Assembly: GCA_963753165.1 (NCBI GenBank)
Contig: CAVWBP010000009.1
Span: forward strand, 210,173 to 274,172
Direction of reading: 5' to 3'
Length of the DNA stretch: 64,000 nucleotides
From: JAKLQR01 sp963753165
GTDB taxonomy: Bacteria; Nitrospirota; Thermodesulfovibrionia; Thermodesulfovibrionales; SM23-35
Shown here: positions 44,220 to 52,684 of the stretch, piece by piece
How the letters are laid out: each line of letters begins with the position of its first letter
Position numbering within the stretch: the first letter of the stretch is position 1
Translations under genes and position numbers: made by a program
Notes under the pieces: model-generated
Database searches by the model: none
What the model saw: only the letters and a program-made list of their open reading frames with translations
Told to the model about the DNA's origin: nothing

Positions 44220-44914
44220 ATGAGGAAAGCGGTAAGACTGAAGAAATATGCTGTTCCCATAGAAAAACTCCGCTGGGTCTGTCCGCAGGACATTTTTGCT
44301 TTTGAATGCACGAGCGATATCGAACCGTTAAAAGAATTCATCGGTCAGACGAGGGCTATTGACTCGATACTGGCAGTCGAAAGGCCGGGGTATAACCTCT
44401 TCCTGACAGGGCTGACAGGCACGGGCAAGGCTGCAACGATCAAGGCACATTCGGGAGGCGACGGCTTCGCCTTCCTGGCTTTTACACCCCCGGAGAGCCG
44501 GTATTTATCGGGTTACTGCACAAGCGGGACAGGAAGCAGAAGAAAGGCCTGTTATTGATTTTACAGAAAGGCGAGCGTATTGTTTTCATAGACATTGAAG
44601 GCAGCCTGATTGAAGGGTTATTCTCGAAAGCTCCGAGGAAGAACAGCCGGAAAGCGGTCGAAAGGATAGCGAAGAAATTCCCTGTCATCTGTCTTCGAGA
44701 CAAGTTTTGCCGGCATCACCGAACTGAAGCGTTGGCTCAATGCGAACGGATTTCCGGAGGTGCCGGTTTTATCCTGGAAAGAGGGCGATATTTCTCACAG
44801 AGCTTCATGGAAAAGGCACTGAGGATTCACGCGGTTATCGGCAGCGAAGCGGTTATCGCGGCAGCACGAAAATACAGGCCGAGCATATTCAGTTTTCAGG
44901 AGTCTGAATCCTGA
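44220..44914 (+). pseudogene. Deletion-fused remnant: Lon-like protease N terminus joined to HAD-like C terminus
   Basis: The first 80 residues (KKYAVPIEKLRWVCPQDIFA, IGQTRAIDSILAVERPGYNL, FLTGLTGTGKAATIKAH) match the start of LonB/YcbZ-type AAA proteases up to the Walker A motif. After about 44455 the similarity ends. In another frame follows GFYTPGEPVFIGLLHKRDRK and RIVFIDIEGSLIEG, a HAD-like phosphatase start, then KAVERIAKKFPVI and, after another frame change, TSFAGITELKRWLNANGFPE. Multiple breaks show decay. TATAAT (44191-44196) and GGAGG precede the start. Confidence 0.7.
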
Positions 44915-44975
44915 AACCGCGAATGACGGGGACGAGAGAGCACTGAAACTGTTCTCTCGCAAGGGGGGGAAAGGG

Positions 44976-45004
44976 TCTCGTTGACAGAAACCCTGTCAAC
45001 GAGA
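44976..45004. promoter_or_regulatory. 12-bp perfect hairpin just before the radical SAM start codon
   Basis: TCTCGTTGACAG (44976-44987) pairs perfectly with CTGTCAACGAGA (44993-45004), loop AAACC. The ATG is 11 bases downstream. No T tract follows, so it is more likely a control structure or operator than a terminator. Confidence 0.5.
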
Positions 45005-45015
45005 AATAATTAAGT

Positions 45016-45942
45016 ATGTCCAGACGGTACAACTCATTCGGTTCGTATATTAAAGAACGTTTCGGTACAACTGTGTATAAAGTCAATGTAGACGCCGGCT
45101 TCACATGCCCGAACCGGGACGGTACTCTCGGGACGACAGGCTGTATCTACTGCAACAACGACAGCTTCAGGCCGAACTCCTGCAAGCCGACACTCCCGGT
45201 TGTCGAACAGATCAGAAACGGTATCACATATGTGAAGAAACGGTATAAGGCAAAGAATTATCTCGTTTACTTCCAGCCATATACCAATACCTATGCGCCG
45301 GTTGACGTGCTGGAGAGCCTCTATCATACGGCCCTGGCCGAACCAGGAGTGGTCGGGCTTGCAATCGGCACGAGACCCGATACGGTTGATAAGGAGAAGA
45401 TCCGGCTCATCGAATCCCTCGCAAAAAAATCCTTTATCCTCATCGAATACGGAATGCAGTCGATTTATGACAAGACACTTGAGTTCATAAACCGCGGCCA
45501 TACCTACAAGGCGTTTCTCCAGGCCCTTGACCTGACAAAAGACAGGGGGATTCATATCGGAGCGCATATCATAGTCGGATTCCCCACAGAGACACGGGAA
45601 GAAATGCTCGGAATGGCGGACGAACTTTCGCAGCTGCCTGTCGGATTCCTCAAGATCCATCAACTCCAGGTCGTCAGGGACACCCCTCTTGAGGTTCTCT
45701 ACAAAGAAGCACCGTTCCACGTATTCGGCTACGAAGAATATCTGGAATTTGTCTGCGACTTTATGGAGCGTCTCTCCCCCCGCATTGTTCTCCAGAGGCT
45801 CTTTGCCACTGCGCCGGATAACATCCTGATTTTGCCGGTATGGGGCAGGAACAGGCAGGAGATCTACAGGGATATTGAAAAAATTATGGAGGCAAGGGAC
45901 ACTTTTCAGGGCATGAAGATGAAGGAGCATGCTGCAATCTGA
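45016..45942 (+). CDS. TIGR01212-family radical SAM protein
   Basis: 308 residues, YhcC/YtqA type. FTCPNRDGTLGTTGCIYCNN holds the Fe-S cluster cysteines; YFQPYTNTYAPVDVL, IGTRPDTV, IEYGMQSIYDKTLEFINRGH and HIIVGFPTETREEML follow. The exact reaction is not established for the family. No Shine-Dalgarno is visible; a strong hairpin lies just upstream. The opposite-strand frame here is not a gene. Confidence 0.93.
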   Translation: MSRRYNSFGSYIKERFGTTVYKVNVDAGFTCPNRDGTLGTTGCIYCNNDSFRPNSCKPTLPVVEQIRNGITYVKKRYKAKNYLVYFQPYTNTYAPVDVLESLYHTALAEPGVVGLAIGTRPDTVDKEKIRLIESLAKKSFILIEYGMQSIYDKTLEFINRGHTYKAFLQALDLTKDRGIHIGAHIIVGFPTETREEMLGMADELSQLPVGFLKIHQLQVVRDTPLEVLYKEAPFHVFGYEEYLEFVCDFMERLSPRIVLQRLFATAPDNILILPVWGRNRQEIYRDIEKIMEARDTFQGMKMKEHAAI

Positions 45943-45975
45943 GAAAGAAATAACCATATGGTGAGAATCTGAGAC

Positions 45976-46429
45976 ATGAGAAAGAATTATCGCGGTTATA
46001 GGGGGACGAAGGACTGAAAAGGCGCTCCTGAGAGAAGCCGAGGAAGTCGGACGTCTGATCGCGGGGAATGGCGCTGTGCTTGTGTGCGGCGGATTGGGCG
46101 GTGTCATGGAGGCGGCTTCCCGTGGGGCTAAGGCAGAAGGGGGCCTCACCGTCGGCATTCTTCCCCAGAATGATGCAAAAGCAGTAAATCAGTATATCGA
46201 TATCCCGATTGTCACAGGTCTCGGCATAGGGAGGAACGTTGTCATCGCCCGTACGGCAGATGCGCTGATCGCGGTCGGCGGAGAATATGGCACCCTCTCG
46301 GAGATTGCCTTTGCGCTCCAGATGGGCAAACCGGTTATCGGTATTCGCACCTGGGACATAAAGGGAGTTATTCCTGCAGAAAACGCGGGTGAAGCTGTAG
46401 AAAAGGCCTTTGAATTGTTAAAGGCCTAG
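45976..46429 (+). CDS. TIGR00725/LOG-like Rossmann nucleotide-binding protein, +1 frameshift near the start
   Basis: From the ATG at 45976, removing one A at 45985/45986 gives MRKIIAVIGGRRTEKALLRE and then the open frame LVCGGLGGVMEAASRGAKAE, GLGIGRNVVIARTADALIAV and GGEYGTLSEIAFALQMGKPV to 46429, about 150 residues. This is the TIGR00725 family, related to LOG cytokinin-activating enzymes; its substrate is unknown. Overlaps the convergent MBL gene by 4 bp. Confidence 0.85.
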
Positions 46430-47265
46430 GCTATCTTTTCGAGAATATTCCCCTTTTCATCAAATTTACATGCCAGCATAAAAGGGTCGTGGTAAAAGGT
46501 GAACCAGGCATTCTCCTGCCGTCCCTTTGTTTCCCATTCTTCTTTCTCCCGGACTGAATCAAGCGGGAAGTTGTCGTATGCCATGATCCAGAGAGGGTTG
46601 AAGTGGATATGGGTAGGAAGCAGATCGCCGAGATGGAGCGCGGTTTCTCCTCCTGATTCGATACGAACGATCTGATGCCCCCGCGTATGGCCCCCGGTGC
46701 GGATTACCTTGATGCCGGGTACGATCTCCTCTTCACCCCCGACAAGCCTGATCCGCTTGCTGTCCCTTAGGTGCTCGAAATTAACCGGCCAGTATGTATT
46801 GATGGACCTTTTATTCGGATGGAGGACGTCCTCCCATTCCTGCTGCTGGATTACATGGTGTGCGCGGGGAAATGTCAGCGTGTATTCACCCTCCTCTGCC
46901 TCCGTGACTACCCCGCCTGCATGATCGAAATCATAATGGGTCAGAATGACAAACTCAATCTCTTCGCGCCGGATACCGGCATGTTCCAGGTCTTCAACGA
47001 CCGACCAGGGTTTCTGTATCCTGAATATTTTCTTCTGCTTTTCCGTGAGCTTATTGCCCAGGCCTGTCTCAATCAGTACGAGCGTATCAGGAGTTTTTAT
47101 AAGCAGAGGGTCGGCAACGAGCGGGACATAGTTTTCGCTGTCTGCAGAATATTTCTTCTGCCACAACACCTTGGGGACAACCCCGAACATCGCGCCGCCG
47201 TCAAGTTCGAACCTTCCGCCGTTGAGCCGGAAGAGTTCACAATCTCCGACGCGCAGTCCCTGCAT
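46426..47265 (-). CDS. MBL-fold metallohydrolase (YtnP/lactonase-like)
   Basis: 279 residues. The metal motif is THYDFDHAGG near residue 110, with GGHTRGHQIVRI and HLGDLLPTHIH later. An N-terminal region LFRLNGGRFELDGGAMFG matches quorum-quenching lactonase-like members (YtnP, AiiA relatives), but substrate is not determined. Three bases separate it from the propionate ligase gene, so they share an mRNA; possibly it acts on an acyl-thioester or lactone. Confidence 0.9.
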   Translation of the reverse strand: MQGLRVGDCELFRLNGGRFELDGGAMFGVVPKVLWQKKYSADSENYVPLVADPLLIKTPDTLVLIETGLGNKLTEKQKKIFRIQKPWSVVEDLEHAGIRREEIEFVILTHYDFDHAGGVVTEAEEGEYTLTFPRAHHVIQQQEWEDVLHPNKRSINTYWPVNFEHLRDSKRIRLVGGEEEIVPGIKVIRTGGHTRGHQIVRIESGGETALHLGDLLPTHIHFNPLWIMAYDNFPLDSVREKEEWETKGRQENAWFTFYHDPFMLACKFDEKGNILEKIA

Positions 47266-47268
47266 TGA

Positions 47269-49176
47269 TCAGCTTTTCTCGTCTGTCCGGCTGTAGCCTA
47301 TTTTTTTCAGGGCTTCCTCGACCTCTCCCAGGATCGAAGGGTCATCGATTGTCGAGGGTATGGCATAGGTCTTCCCGTCAGCAATATCCCGCATGGTACT
47401 CCTTAGTATCTTGCCGGAACGGGTTTTCGGAAGCCTCGGAACAACAACCGCCTCTTTGAAGCAGGCGATCGGGCCGATTTCGTTCCTGATCATCTGGATG
47501 AGTTCCTGCTTGATTTCAACATCTTCCCTCGCCACCCCGGACTTCAGGACCACCAGCCCAACAGGGAGCTGGCCTTTCAGGGTATCTTTTGCGCCGATGA
47601 CCGCACACTCGGCAATATCCTGGTGCTTTGCCACGACCTCTTCCATAGAACCGGTCGAGAGCCTGTGGCCCGCGACATTGATAACGTCATCAACCCTCCC
47701 CATGATAAACACATAGCCTTCTTCATCCATATATCCGCCGTCACTTGTGAAATAATATCCGGGGAATAATTTCATATACGAATCGATATACCGCTGGTCG
47801 GCATTCCAGAGCGTCGGCAGTGTTCCGGGGGGGAGGGGGAGTTTCACTACTACGAGTCCCTCCTTGTTTGGGCCGAGTTTTTTCCCGGTGCTCGTGAGTA
47901 TCTGGACGTCATATCCGGGCACAGGTTTTGTGCTTGATCCGGGCTTGACAGAGAAAGGTTCGATGCCCAGGCTGTTTGCGGTGATCGGCCATCCGGTCTC
48001 TGTCTGCCACCAGTGGTCGATGACCGGCTTCTTCAGGAGATTATGCGCCCAGTGATAGGTGTCCGGATCGGTCCTTTCGCCGGCCAGGAAGAGATAGCGG
48101 AAACCGGAAAGGTCATATTTTCCTATATAGGTTCCGTTCGGATCTTCTTTCTTGATTGCACGGAACGCGGTCGGCGCGGTGAAAAGGGTTTTCACGCCGT
48201 GCTGAGAGATAACCCTCCAGAATGCGCCGGGGTCAGGGGTGCCGACGGACTTCCCTTCGTAAAGGATTGTCGTGCAGCCGGTTATAAGGGGCGCGTATAC
48301 GATATATGAATGTCCTACAACCCAGCCCACGTCGGAAGCAGCCCAGTATACTTCGCCGGGTTTTGTGTCATAGATATTTTCCATGCTCCACCTGAGGGCA
48401 ACCGCATGGCCGCCGTTGTCTCTCACGATGCCTTTTGGCTTTCCTGTAGTCCCTGAGGTGTAGAGGATATAGAGAGGGTCCGTTGCTTTGACAGGGACAC
48501 AGGGGGCAGGTTCTGCCTTTGCCATGAGCTCTTCCCAGTCAAGGTCACGGCCCGGGAGCATCTCGGCCATTACCACCTGGCGCTGGAGGATGATGCATGT
48601 TTCAGGTTTATGCTTTGCCAGGTCGATTGCTTTATCGAGAATAGGTTTGTATTCGATAAGCCTTTTTACCTCAATAGCGCCTGACGCGGAGACGATTACC
48701 CTGGGCTTTGCATCGTCGATCCTCAGCGCGAGTTCATTTGCAGCGAATCCGCCGAAGACCACTGAATGGATTGCGCCGAGCCGTGCACAGGCAAGCATCG
48801 CCACTACTGCCTGCGGCACCATTGGCATATAGAGAACTACCGTGTCTCCTTTATTCACACCGAGGCTTTTCAGCCCACCTGCAAATTTTGATACCTGATC
48901 GAGCAGTTCACGATAAGTAAATTTTTGTATCTTGTTTCTTACCGGACTGTCATAGATGAGGGCTGTCTGGTCGGCGCGGCCGTTTTCCACATGCCTGTCG
49001 AGGGCATTATAGCAGGTATTCAGTTCACCGCCGACAAACCAGCGGTAAAAGGGCGGGTTCGATGCATCGAGCACCTTGTCCCATTTCTTATACCAGGTGA
49101 TATCCGCAGCGGCGTCGCCCCAAAACCCCTCCGGGTCTTCAATACTCCTCTGATATAAATCTTGATACCTTCCCAT
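47269..49176 (-). CDS. prpE: Propionate/acetate-CoA ligase (PrpE-type)
   Basis: Activates propionate or acetate to the acyl-CoA via acyl-AMP. 635 residues from ATG 49176 (MGRYQDLYQRSIEDPEGFWG) with AGGAGG upstream. ACS N-terminal domain, the P-loop LYTSGTTGKPKGIVRDNGGH typical of PrpE, HWWQTETGWPI, and the acetylated lysine in RLPKTRSGKILRSTMRDIA. The NGGHAVALRWSM region and length point to PrpE more than AcsA. Genomic partner is the MBL hydrolase. Confidence 0.92.
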   Translation of the reverse strand: MGRYQDLYQRSIEDPEGFWGDAAADITWYKKWDKVLDASNPPFYRWFVGGELNTCYNALDRHVENGRADQTALIYDSPVRNKIQKFTYRELLDQVSKFAGGLKSLGVNKGDTVVLYMPMVPQAVVAMLACARLGAIHSVVFGGFAANELALRIDDAKPRVIVSASGAIEVKRLIEYKPILDKAIDLAKHKPETCIILQRQVVMAEMLPGRDLDWEELMAKAEPAPCVPVKATDPLYILYTSGTTGKPKGIVRDNGGHAVALRWSMENIYDTKPGEVYWAASDVGWVVGHSYIVYAPLITGCTTILYEGKSVGTPDPGAFWRVISQHGVKTLFTAPTAFRAIKKEDPNGTYIGKYDLSGFRYLFLAGERTDPDTYHWAHNLLKKPVIDHWWQTETGWPITANSLGIEPFSVKPGSSTKPVPGYDVQILTSTGKKLGPNKEGLVVVKLPLPPGTLPTLWNADQRYIDSYMKLFPGYYFTSDGGYMDEEGYVFIMGRVDDVINVAGHRLSTGSMEEVVAKHQDIAECAVIGAKDTLKGQLPVGLVVLKSGVAREDVEIKQELIQMIRNEIGPIACFKEAVVVPRLPKTRSGKILRSTMRDIADGKTYAIPSTIDDPSILGEVEEALKKIGYSRTDEKS

Positions 49177-49424
49177 ACGAAGCCTCCTGATGTATTTGCC
49201 ACAAAGGTTTTTTATCATAGCACAAAAGGTATTTTTTGTAGTATGGCGCCCATCTTGAAGATAAAACAGGGATCACTGCGCTTATAGACAATCTGACGGT
49301 TGACGAATGCAAAACCCTCTTCAGACAAACACGCTTCCTGACGAGGGAAAAGGCGCGGGAAATAGTGAGAGAGTATTCGCTTTCCAAACCTGTTGTTAAG
49401 CCTGGAATACCTTTCACAATGCTA

Positions 49425-49453
49425 TGGACATTATTCCTGAACCTGTCTATAAT
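49425..49453 (+). promoter_or_regulatory. Predicted promoter of SprT-like gene, short leader
   Basis: TGGACA (49425-49430), 17 bp, TATAAT (49448-49453). Transcription would begin about 5 nt before ATG 49464, too short for a ribosome site. Confidence 0.6.
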
Positions 49454-49463
49454 TTTTGCAGCC

Positions 49464-50195
49464 ATGACCTGTGTGCGTGATAAATCGGAAGAAGTCCGGT
49501 CTCAAGGAAAACCCCCGGGACTCGGTGTGCTGCCGTTAACCATTCCCTATGCTCTCAATCAGGACAGACTGAAAGATATACTCGGACAGGGCGCCGGTAA
49601 ACCGGTGTCCCTCATTATCACCGACAATTCAACCCGTATGGTATCGGTCAAACCGGAAAACAACGTTGTTTCGGTGAGGCTGCACTGGATGTTCCTGCGC
49701 GCTGGTGACGACGTGATCAGAGAGATCGCGGCCTTTCTGAAAAACAGCAGTCGGAAAACACCCCTCATCACGAAATTTATCAGGGAAAACCGGCAGTGTA
49801 TCAAGAAAGGCAATGGAAGACCATACAGAGGAAGTACTCAGGGGAAATATTTCGACCTCAAAGAGCTTTTTGATTCCATAAACCGCGAATATTTCGATCA
49901 AAGGATCCATGCTTCGATCGGATGGGGACGGAAAAGTCACCGGCGGTCGGTCAGAAGGCGGACACTGGGCAGTTACTGCAGGGAAAACAACATCATACGG
50001 ATTCACCCTGTCCTCGACAGGAAGAATATCCCCCTGTATTACCTCAGATATGTGATTTATCATGAAATGCTTCACAGTGAGATTGGCGAGGAGAACAGGA
50101 ACGGGCGGAGATTGATGCATTCGTCTGAGTTCAGAAGACGTGAGAGGATGTTCAGGGAATACCGCAAAGCCAAGGAATGGGACACAAGGCATTGA
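49464..50195 (+). CDS. SprT-like metallopeptidase-domain protein
   Basis: 243 residues from ATG 49464 (MTCVRDKSEEVRSQGKPPGL), chosen from the strong promoter just upstream; the frame is open to 49227 but no better start is seen. The C-terminal half (about 140-243) has YFDLKELFDSINREYFDQRI, YVIYHEMLHSEIG (HExxH zinc site) and RLMHSSEFRRRERMFREY, the SprT-like fold. Such domains cut DNA-protein crosslinks or act on structured substrates. Function unproven. Confidence 0.82.
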   Translation: MTCVRDKSEEVRSQGKPPGLGVLPLTIPYALNQDRLKDILGQGAGKPVSLIITDNSTRMVSVKPENNVVSVRLHWMFLRAGDDVIREIAAFLKNSSRKTPLITKFIRENRQCIKKGNGRPYRGSTQGKYFDLKELFDSINREYFDQRIHASIGWGRKSHRRSVRRRTLGSYCRENNIIRIHPVLDRKNIPLYYLRYVIYHEMLHSEIGEENRNGRRLMHSSEFRRRERMFREYRKAKEWDTRH

Positions 50196-50214
50196 GCGGG
50201 ATAACCCCTGGCCT

Positions 50215-50769
50215 TTATTGCTTTTTCACGGAGGGCATTTTCTTAAGACTCACGAACCGGGTGAAAAAACCGTCTTTCTCCACGATTTTCACGAAATCTC
50301 GTTGCTCGAACAACGAAGCGGTCTTCAGCATTAAATCCTTGTCCACCTCTATTGTGGGCTCGTAGAGAGAGACAATGCCTCCGGCTTTTACCGCTCTGCT
50401 GATATTTTCTGCAGCCTTCTCTTTCCCGGAGAATTCGTGGAAGCTGTAATACAGGATGCAGACATCGGCGAACCCTTCCTCCAGAACTGTCGATGCAATA
50501 TCGCCCCTTATGACGGAGACTTTTTGTCCGAACCCGGAGACCCGTTTCCTGAGCTTTCTGACCATGCCTTCCTGCAGTTCCATTGCATAGATCTTTCTTG
50601 CGTGCGTTGCGAGCATCTCCGTGAGAAAGCCATTGCCCGCGCCGACCTCGAGTACAATTGACTCTTCCCGGACGCCGGATTCAGCAAGTATCTTTTCCCT
50701 GTCAGTAAGCGCTTTCCGTATTGGATTGTACAGGATGAATGAAAGCCACGAGGGGCAGATCATGCTCAC
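50215..50769 (-). CDS. Class I SAM-dependent methyltransferase
   Basis: 184 residues. VLEVGAGNGFLTEMLATHA is the SAM-binding motif I; YAMELQEGMVRKLRKRV is motif II; RAVKAGGIVSLYEP closes the fold. The start is GTG 50769 or ATG 50763. Convergent with the SprT-like gene. Substrate unknown; ubiE-like small molecule type is most likely. Confidence 0.87.
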   Translation of the reverse strand: MSMICPSWLSFILYNPIRKALTDREKILAESGVREESIVLEVGAGNGFLTEMLATHARKIYAMELQEGMVRKLRKRVSGFGQKVSVIRGDIASTVLEEGFADVCILYYSFHEFSGKEKAAENISRAVKAGGIVSLYEPTIEVDKDLMLKTASLFEQRDFVKIVEKDGFFTRFVSLKKMPSVKKQ

Positions 50770-50840
50770 CGCGTTCTCTCACTGCAGAAAAGTATTTTCA
50801 GTATTCCGGAGAATAACGCGGCAGGAGGGCGCTTTAGAGT

Positions 50841-50869
50841 TTTCCCATTCACCATGGGTTTATTATAAT
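50841..50869 (+). promoter_or_regulatory. Predicted promoter of lipoprotein gene
   Basis: TATAAT at 50864-50869, five bases before ATG 50875, with TTTCCC 17 bp upstream (50841-50846). The same TTTCCC-17-TATAAT arrangement precedes glgP. Confidence 0.45.
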
Positions 50870-50874
50870 CAAAT

Positions 50875-51543
50875 ATGACGATTTTTCCGGGCAGCCCCAT
50901 TGCAATGCGTAAAGTATTCTTTCTCCCGATGCTTGCTGCAGGTCTCTTGCTTTTTCTCTTCTCATGCAACAGTCCAAAGCCCGCCTCTGTTGAGTATGAA
51001 GAGATCGATACAATGCAAGGTCCCCTTCAGTCTCCCTGTAATGGAGAAGAAGTCATCAGACTTGAAACAGAAGGGGGCAGGTTTACCCTGAAGCCGGTTG
51101 CAACATACAGGGTGGCTGCAGTAGTGGTTGGCAGGAAAACTTATTCTTCCGGATGGACGGGGAAGGTTATCCCCCTTGACCTTGCGCTTGCATGGGGTGA
51201 TCTGGCACAGCCGGATTCCCTGGAATATGTAACATTCAGTCAAAGAGACCGGTGGTATTTTTTCGAGTATAAACCGGAAAGTCCTTTCACAGTTTCTTTT
51301 GTTTCAGAGCACTCGGCGAATACCCATATTATTCCCGCTACTCAAAATATTTTCGGGGCGCTGAAAGCGGTTAAAGACACTCAGAAGGTGGTCCTGGAGG
51401 GTTTTCTCGTGAACCTTAACGGCACCTATAAAGGACAGCAAGTATGGTGGAACTCGAGTCTTTCCCGAAAAGACACGGGCGATAATTCATGTGAACTCCT
51501 GTATGTGCAGAAAGCCAGAGTAGGCGAATATGTGTATGAATAG
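50875..51543 (+). CDS. Lipoprotein of unknown function
   Basis: 222 residues from ATG 50875, or 212 from ATG 50905 (MRKVFFLPMLAAGLLLFLFS then Cys), which gives a normal lipoprotein signal peptide. The mature part is beta-rich: GEEVIRLETEGGRFTLKPVA, YRVAAVVVGRKTYSSGW, WGDLAQPDSLEYVTFSQRDR. The repeated phrase YSSGWTGKVIPLDLALAWGD suggests a compact domain of unknown type. The neighbouring transposase frame overlaps its last 128 bp on the other strand and is truncated there. Confidence 0.82.
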   Translation: MTIFPGSPIAMRKVFFLPMLAAGLLLFLFSCNSPKPASVEYEEIDTMQGPLQSPCNGEEVIRLETEGGRFTLKPVATYRVAAVVVGRKTYSSGWTGKVIPLDLALAWGDLAQPDSLEYVTFSQRDRWYFFEYKPESPFTVSFVSEHSANTHIIPATQNIFGALKAVKDTQKVVLEGFLVNLNGTYKGQQVWWNSSLSRKDTGDNSCELLYVQKARVGEYVYE

Positions 51544-52522
51544 TCGCTCCTTTTTCTGTCAGATACCAAACGCAATCCAGGAATGCAGAGAGGCGAAGAG
51601 AGAAAGCGAGTTCTTCCTCGGTGTCATGCCTGAGATACCCAACTGCCCTTCTCACAATTGAGTAGTTTTTCTGCTCTACAAAACAACTGTCATTTTTCCG
51701 GTAAGGTCGGGACCGGGTCAAGGTTATCTTTTCCTCCTGGCAGTATCTGAAGAGGTGGTCATTGATGAATTCCCCGCCGCTGTCTGAATCTATCCCCAGA
51801 AGGGGAAACGGTATTCTCTGCCGAATGTCCTTCAGGGCGTCGAACACCCATATCTGTGCCTTGTTCCTGACCGCCTCTGTTTCAGTCCACGTGGTACAGA
51901 TATCGGTAACATCCAAGGTCTGAGCATAATCCCCGTGGCTGTCCCCTCCGTCATGGCCAACAAGATCGATCTCGACAAAGCCAGGCTTCTGTTCGTTCCA
52001 GTCTGAAAAGGTGCGTATAGGAATCTGATGCTTCAACAGAGTCCCGGGTTTTGTATTCCCCCTGCCTTTGATTTGATGCTTTTTCCGCTCTTTGGCAAGC
52101 AGCCGGTCTATCGAAGCAGCGCTGATTCTGTTAAGCTTCTGCCGAACGTCCCCAGAAATTCTGATTTCATGGAATCGCTCAAGACGCCGCACCACATCCC
52201 TCAGGATCGGGGCAAGCCTCTTGCCGCAGATGCAGTCCATGATATACCAGATCTTCTTCAGCGCTTCTTCAACCGCACCATCATAGACCTTGGGTTTCTT
52301 CCTCCTTTCTGTCTTTCTGATATCGCCTTGTATGACATAGCTCTTGTTTATCCTCACCTTCCTGCCGTGGCTTCTCAATACGTATGAGGCATACCTCCTC
52401 CCGTATCCTGTCAATTTGGTGAATTCGTCCAATATGATTCCCTTTTCTTTCTTCCTGGCTTTCTGATACCGGACAGCCACTACTGTCGTTGCCTTTTTCC
52501 TCTCTGTCATCGTTAACCTCAT
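51416..52522 (-). mobile_element. Truncated DDE/rve transposase (IS remnant)
   Basis: 368-codon frame. The first 300 or so residues read as an integrase-core transposase: KKEKGIILDEFTKLTGYGRR, GFVEIDLVGHDGG (first Asp), LLGIDSDSGGEF (second Asp) and NDSCFVEQKNYSIVRR (Glu). After LRHDTEEELAFSL the sequence is unlike the family and runs into the 3' end of the lipoprotein gene, so the 3' part of the insertion sequence is lost. The right part (52540-52620) has repeated GTATCGTTTT words but no clear terminal repeats. Probably inactive. Confidence 0.8.
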
Positions 52523-52650
52523 TCCTGCCTCCCATAGCTATCCCTATAGAAGACATTTTTAAAGATTTTTTGTATCGTTTTCTTATTTGAGGCAACGATT
52601 CAGTTTCGTATCGTTTTTTCGTGAGAAGAACTGCCTGCATGCGGAGCAGG

Positions 52651-52679
52651 TTTCCCCGGAAGCGGAAAAGAGGTATAAT
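52651..52679 (+). promoter_or_regulatory. Predicted promoter of glgP, leaderless
   Basis: TTTCCC (52651-52656), 17 bp, TATAAT (52674-52679), then ATG at 52685. Start of transcription should coincide with the start codon. Confidence 0.5.
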
Positions 52680-52684
52680 TGAGA

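Noticed and set aside
45034..46158. A 374-codon open frame on the minus strand
   Set aside because: It lies opposite the radical SAM gene and the LOG gene, both with clear family motifs; its own translation matches nothing and is a mirror of high-GC codon usage.
49227..49463. N-terminal extension of the SprT-like protein
   Set aside because: The frame is open but has no sensible start codon with a ribosome site, and a strong promoter sits inside it, so translation should begin at 49464.
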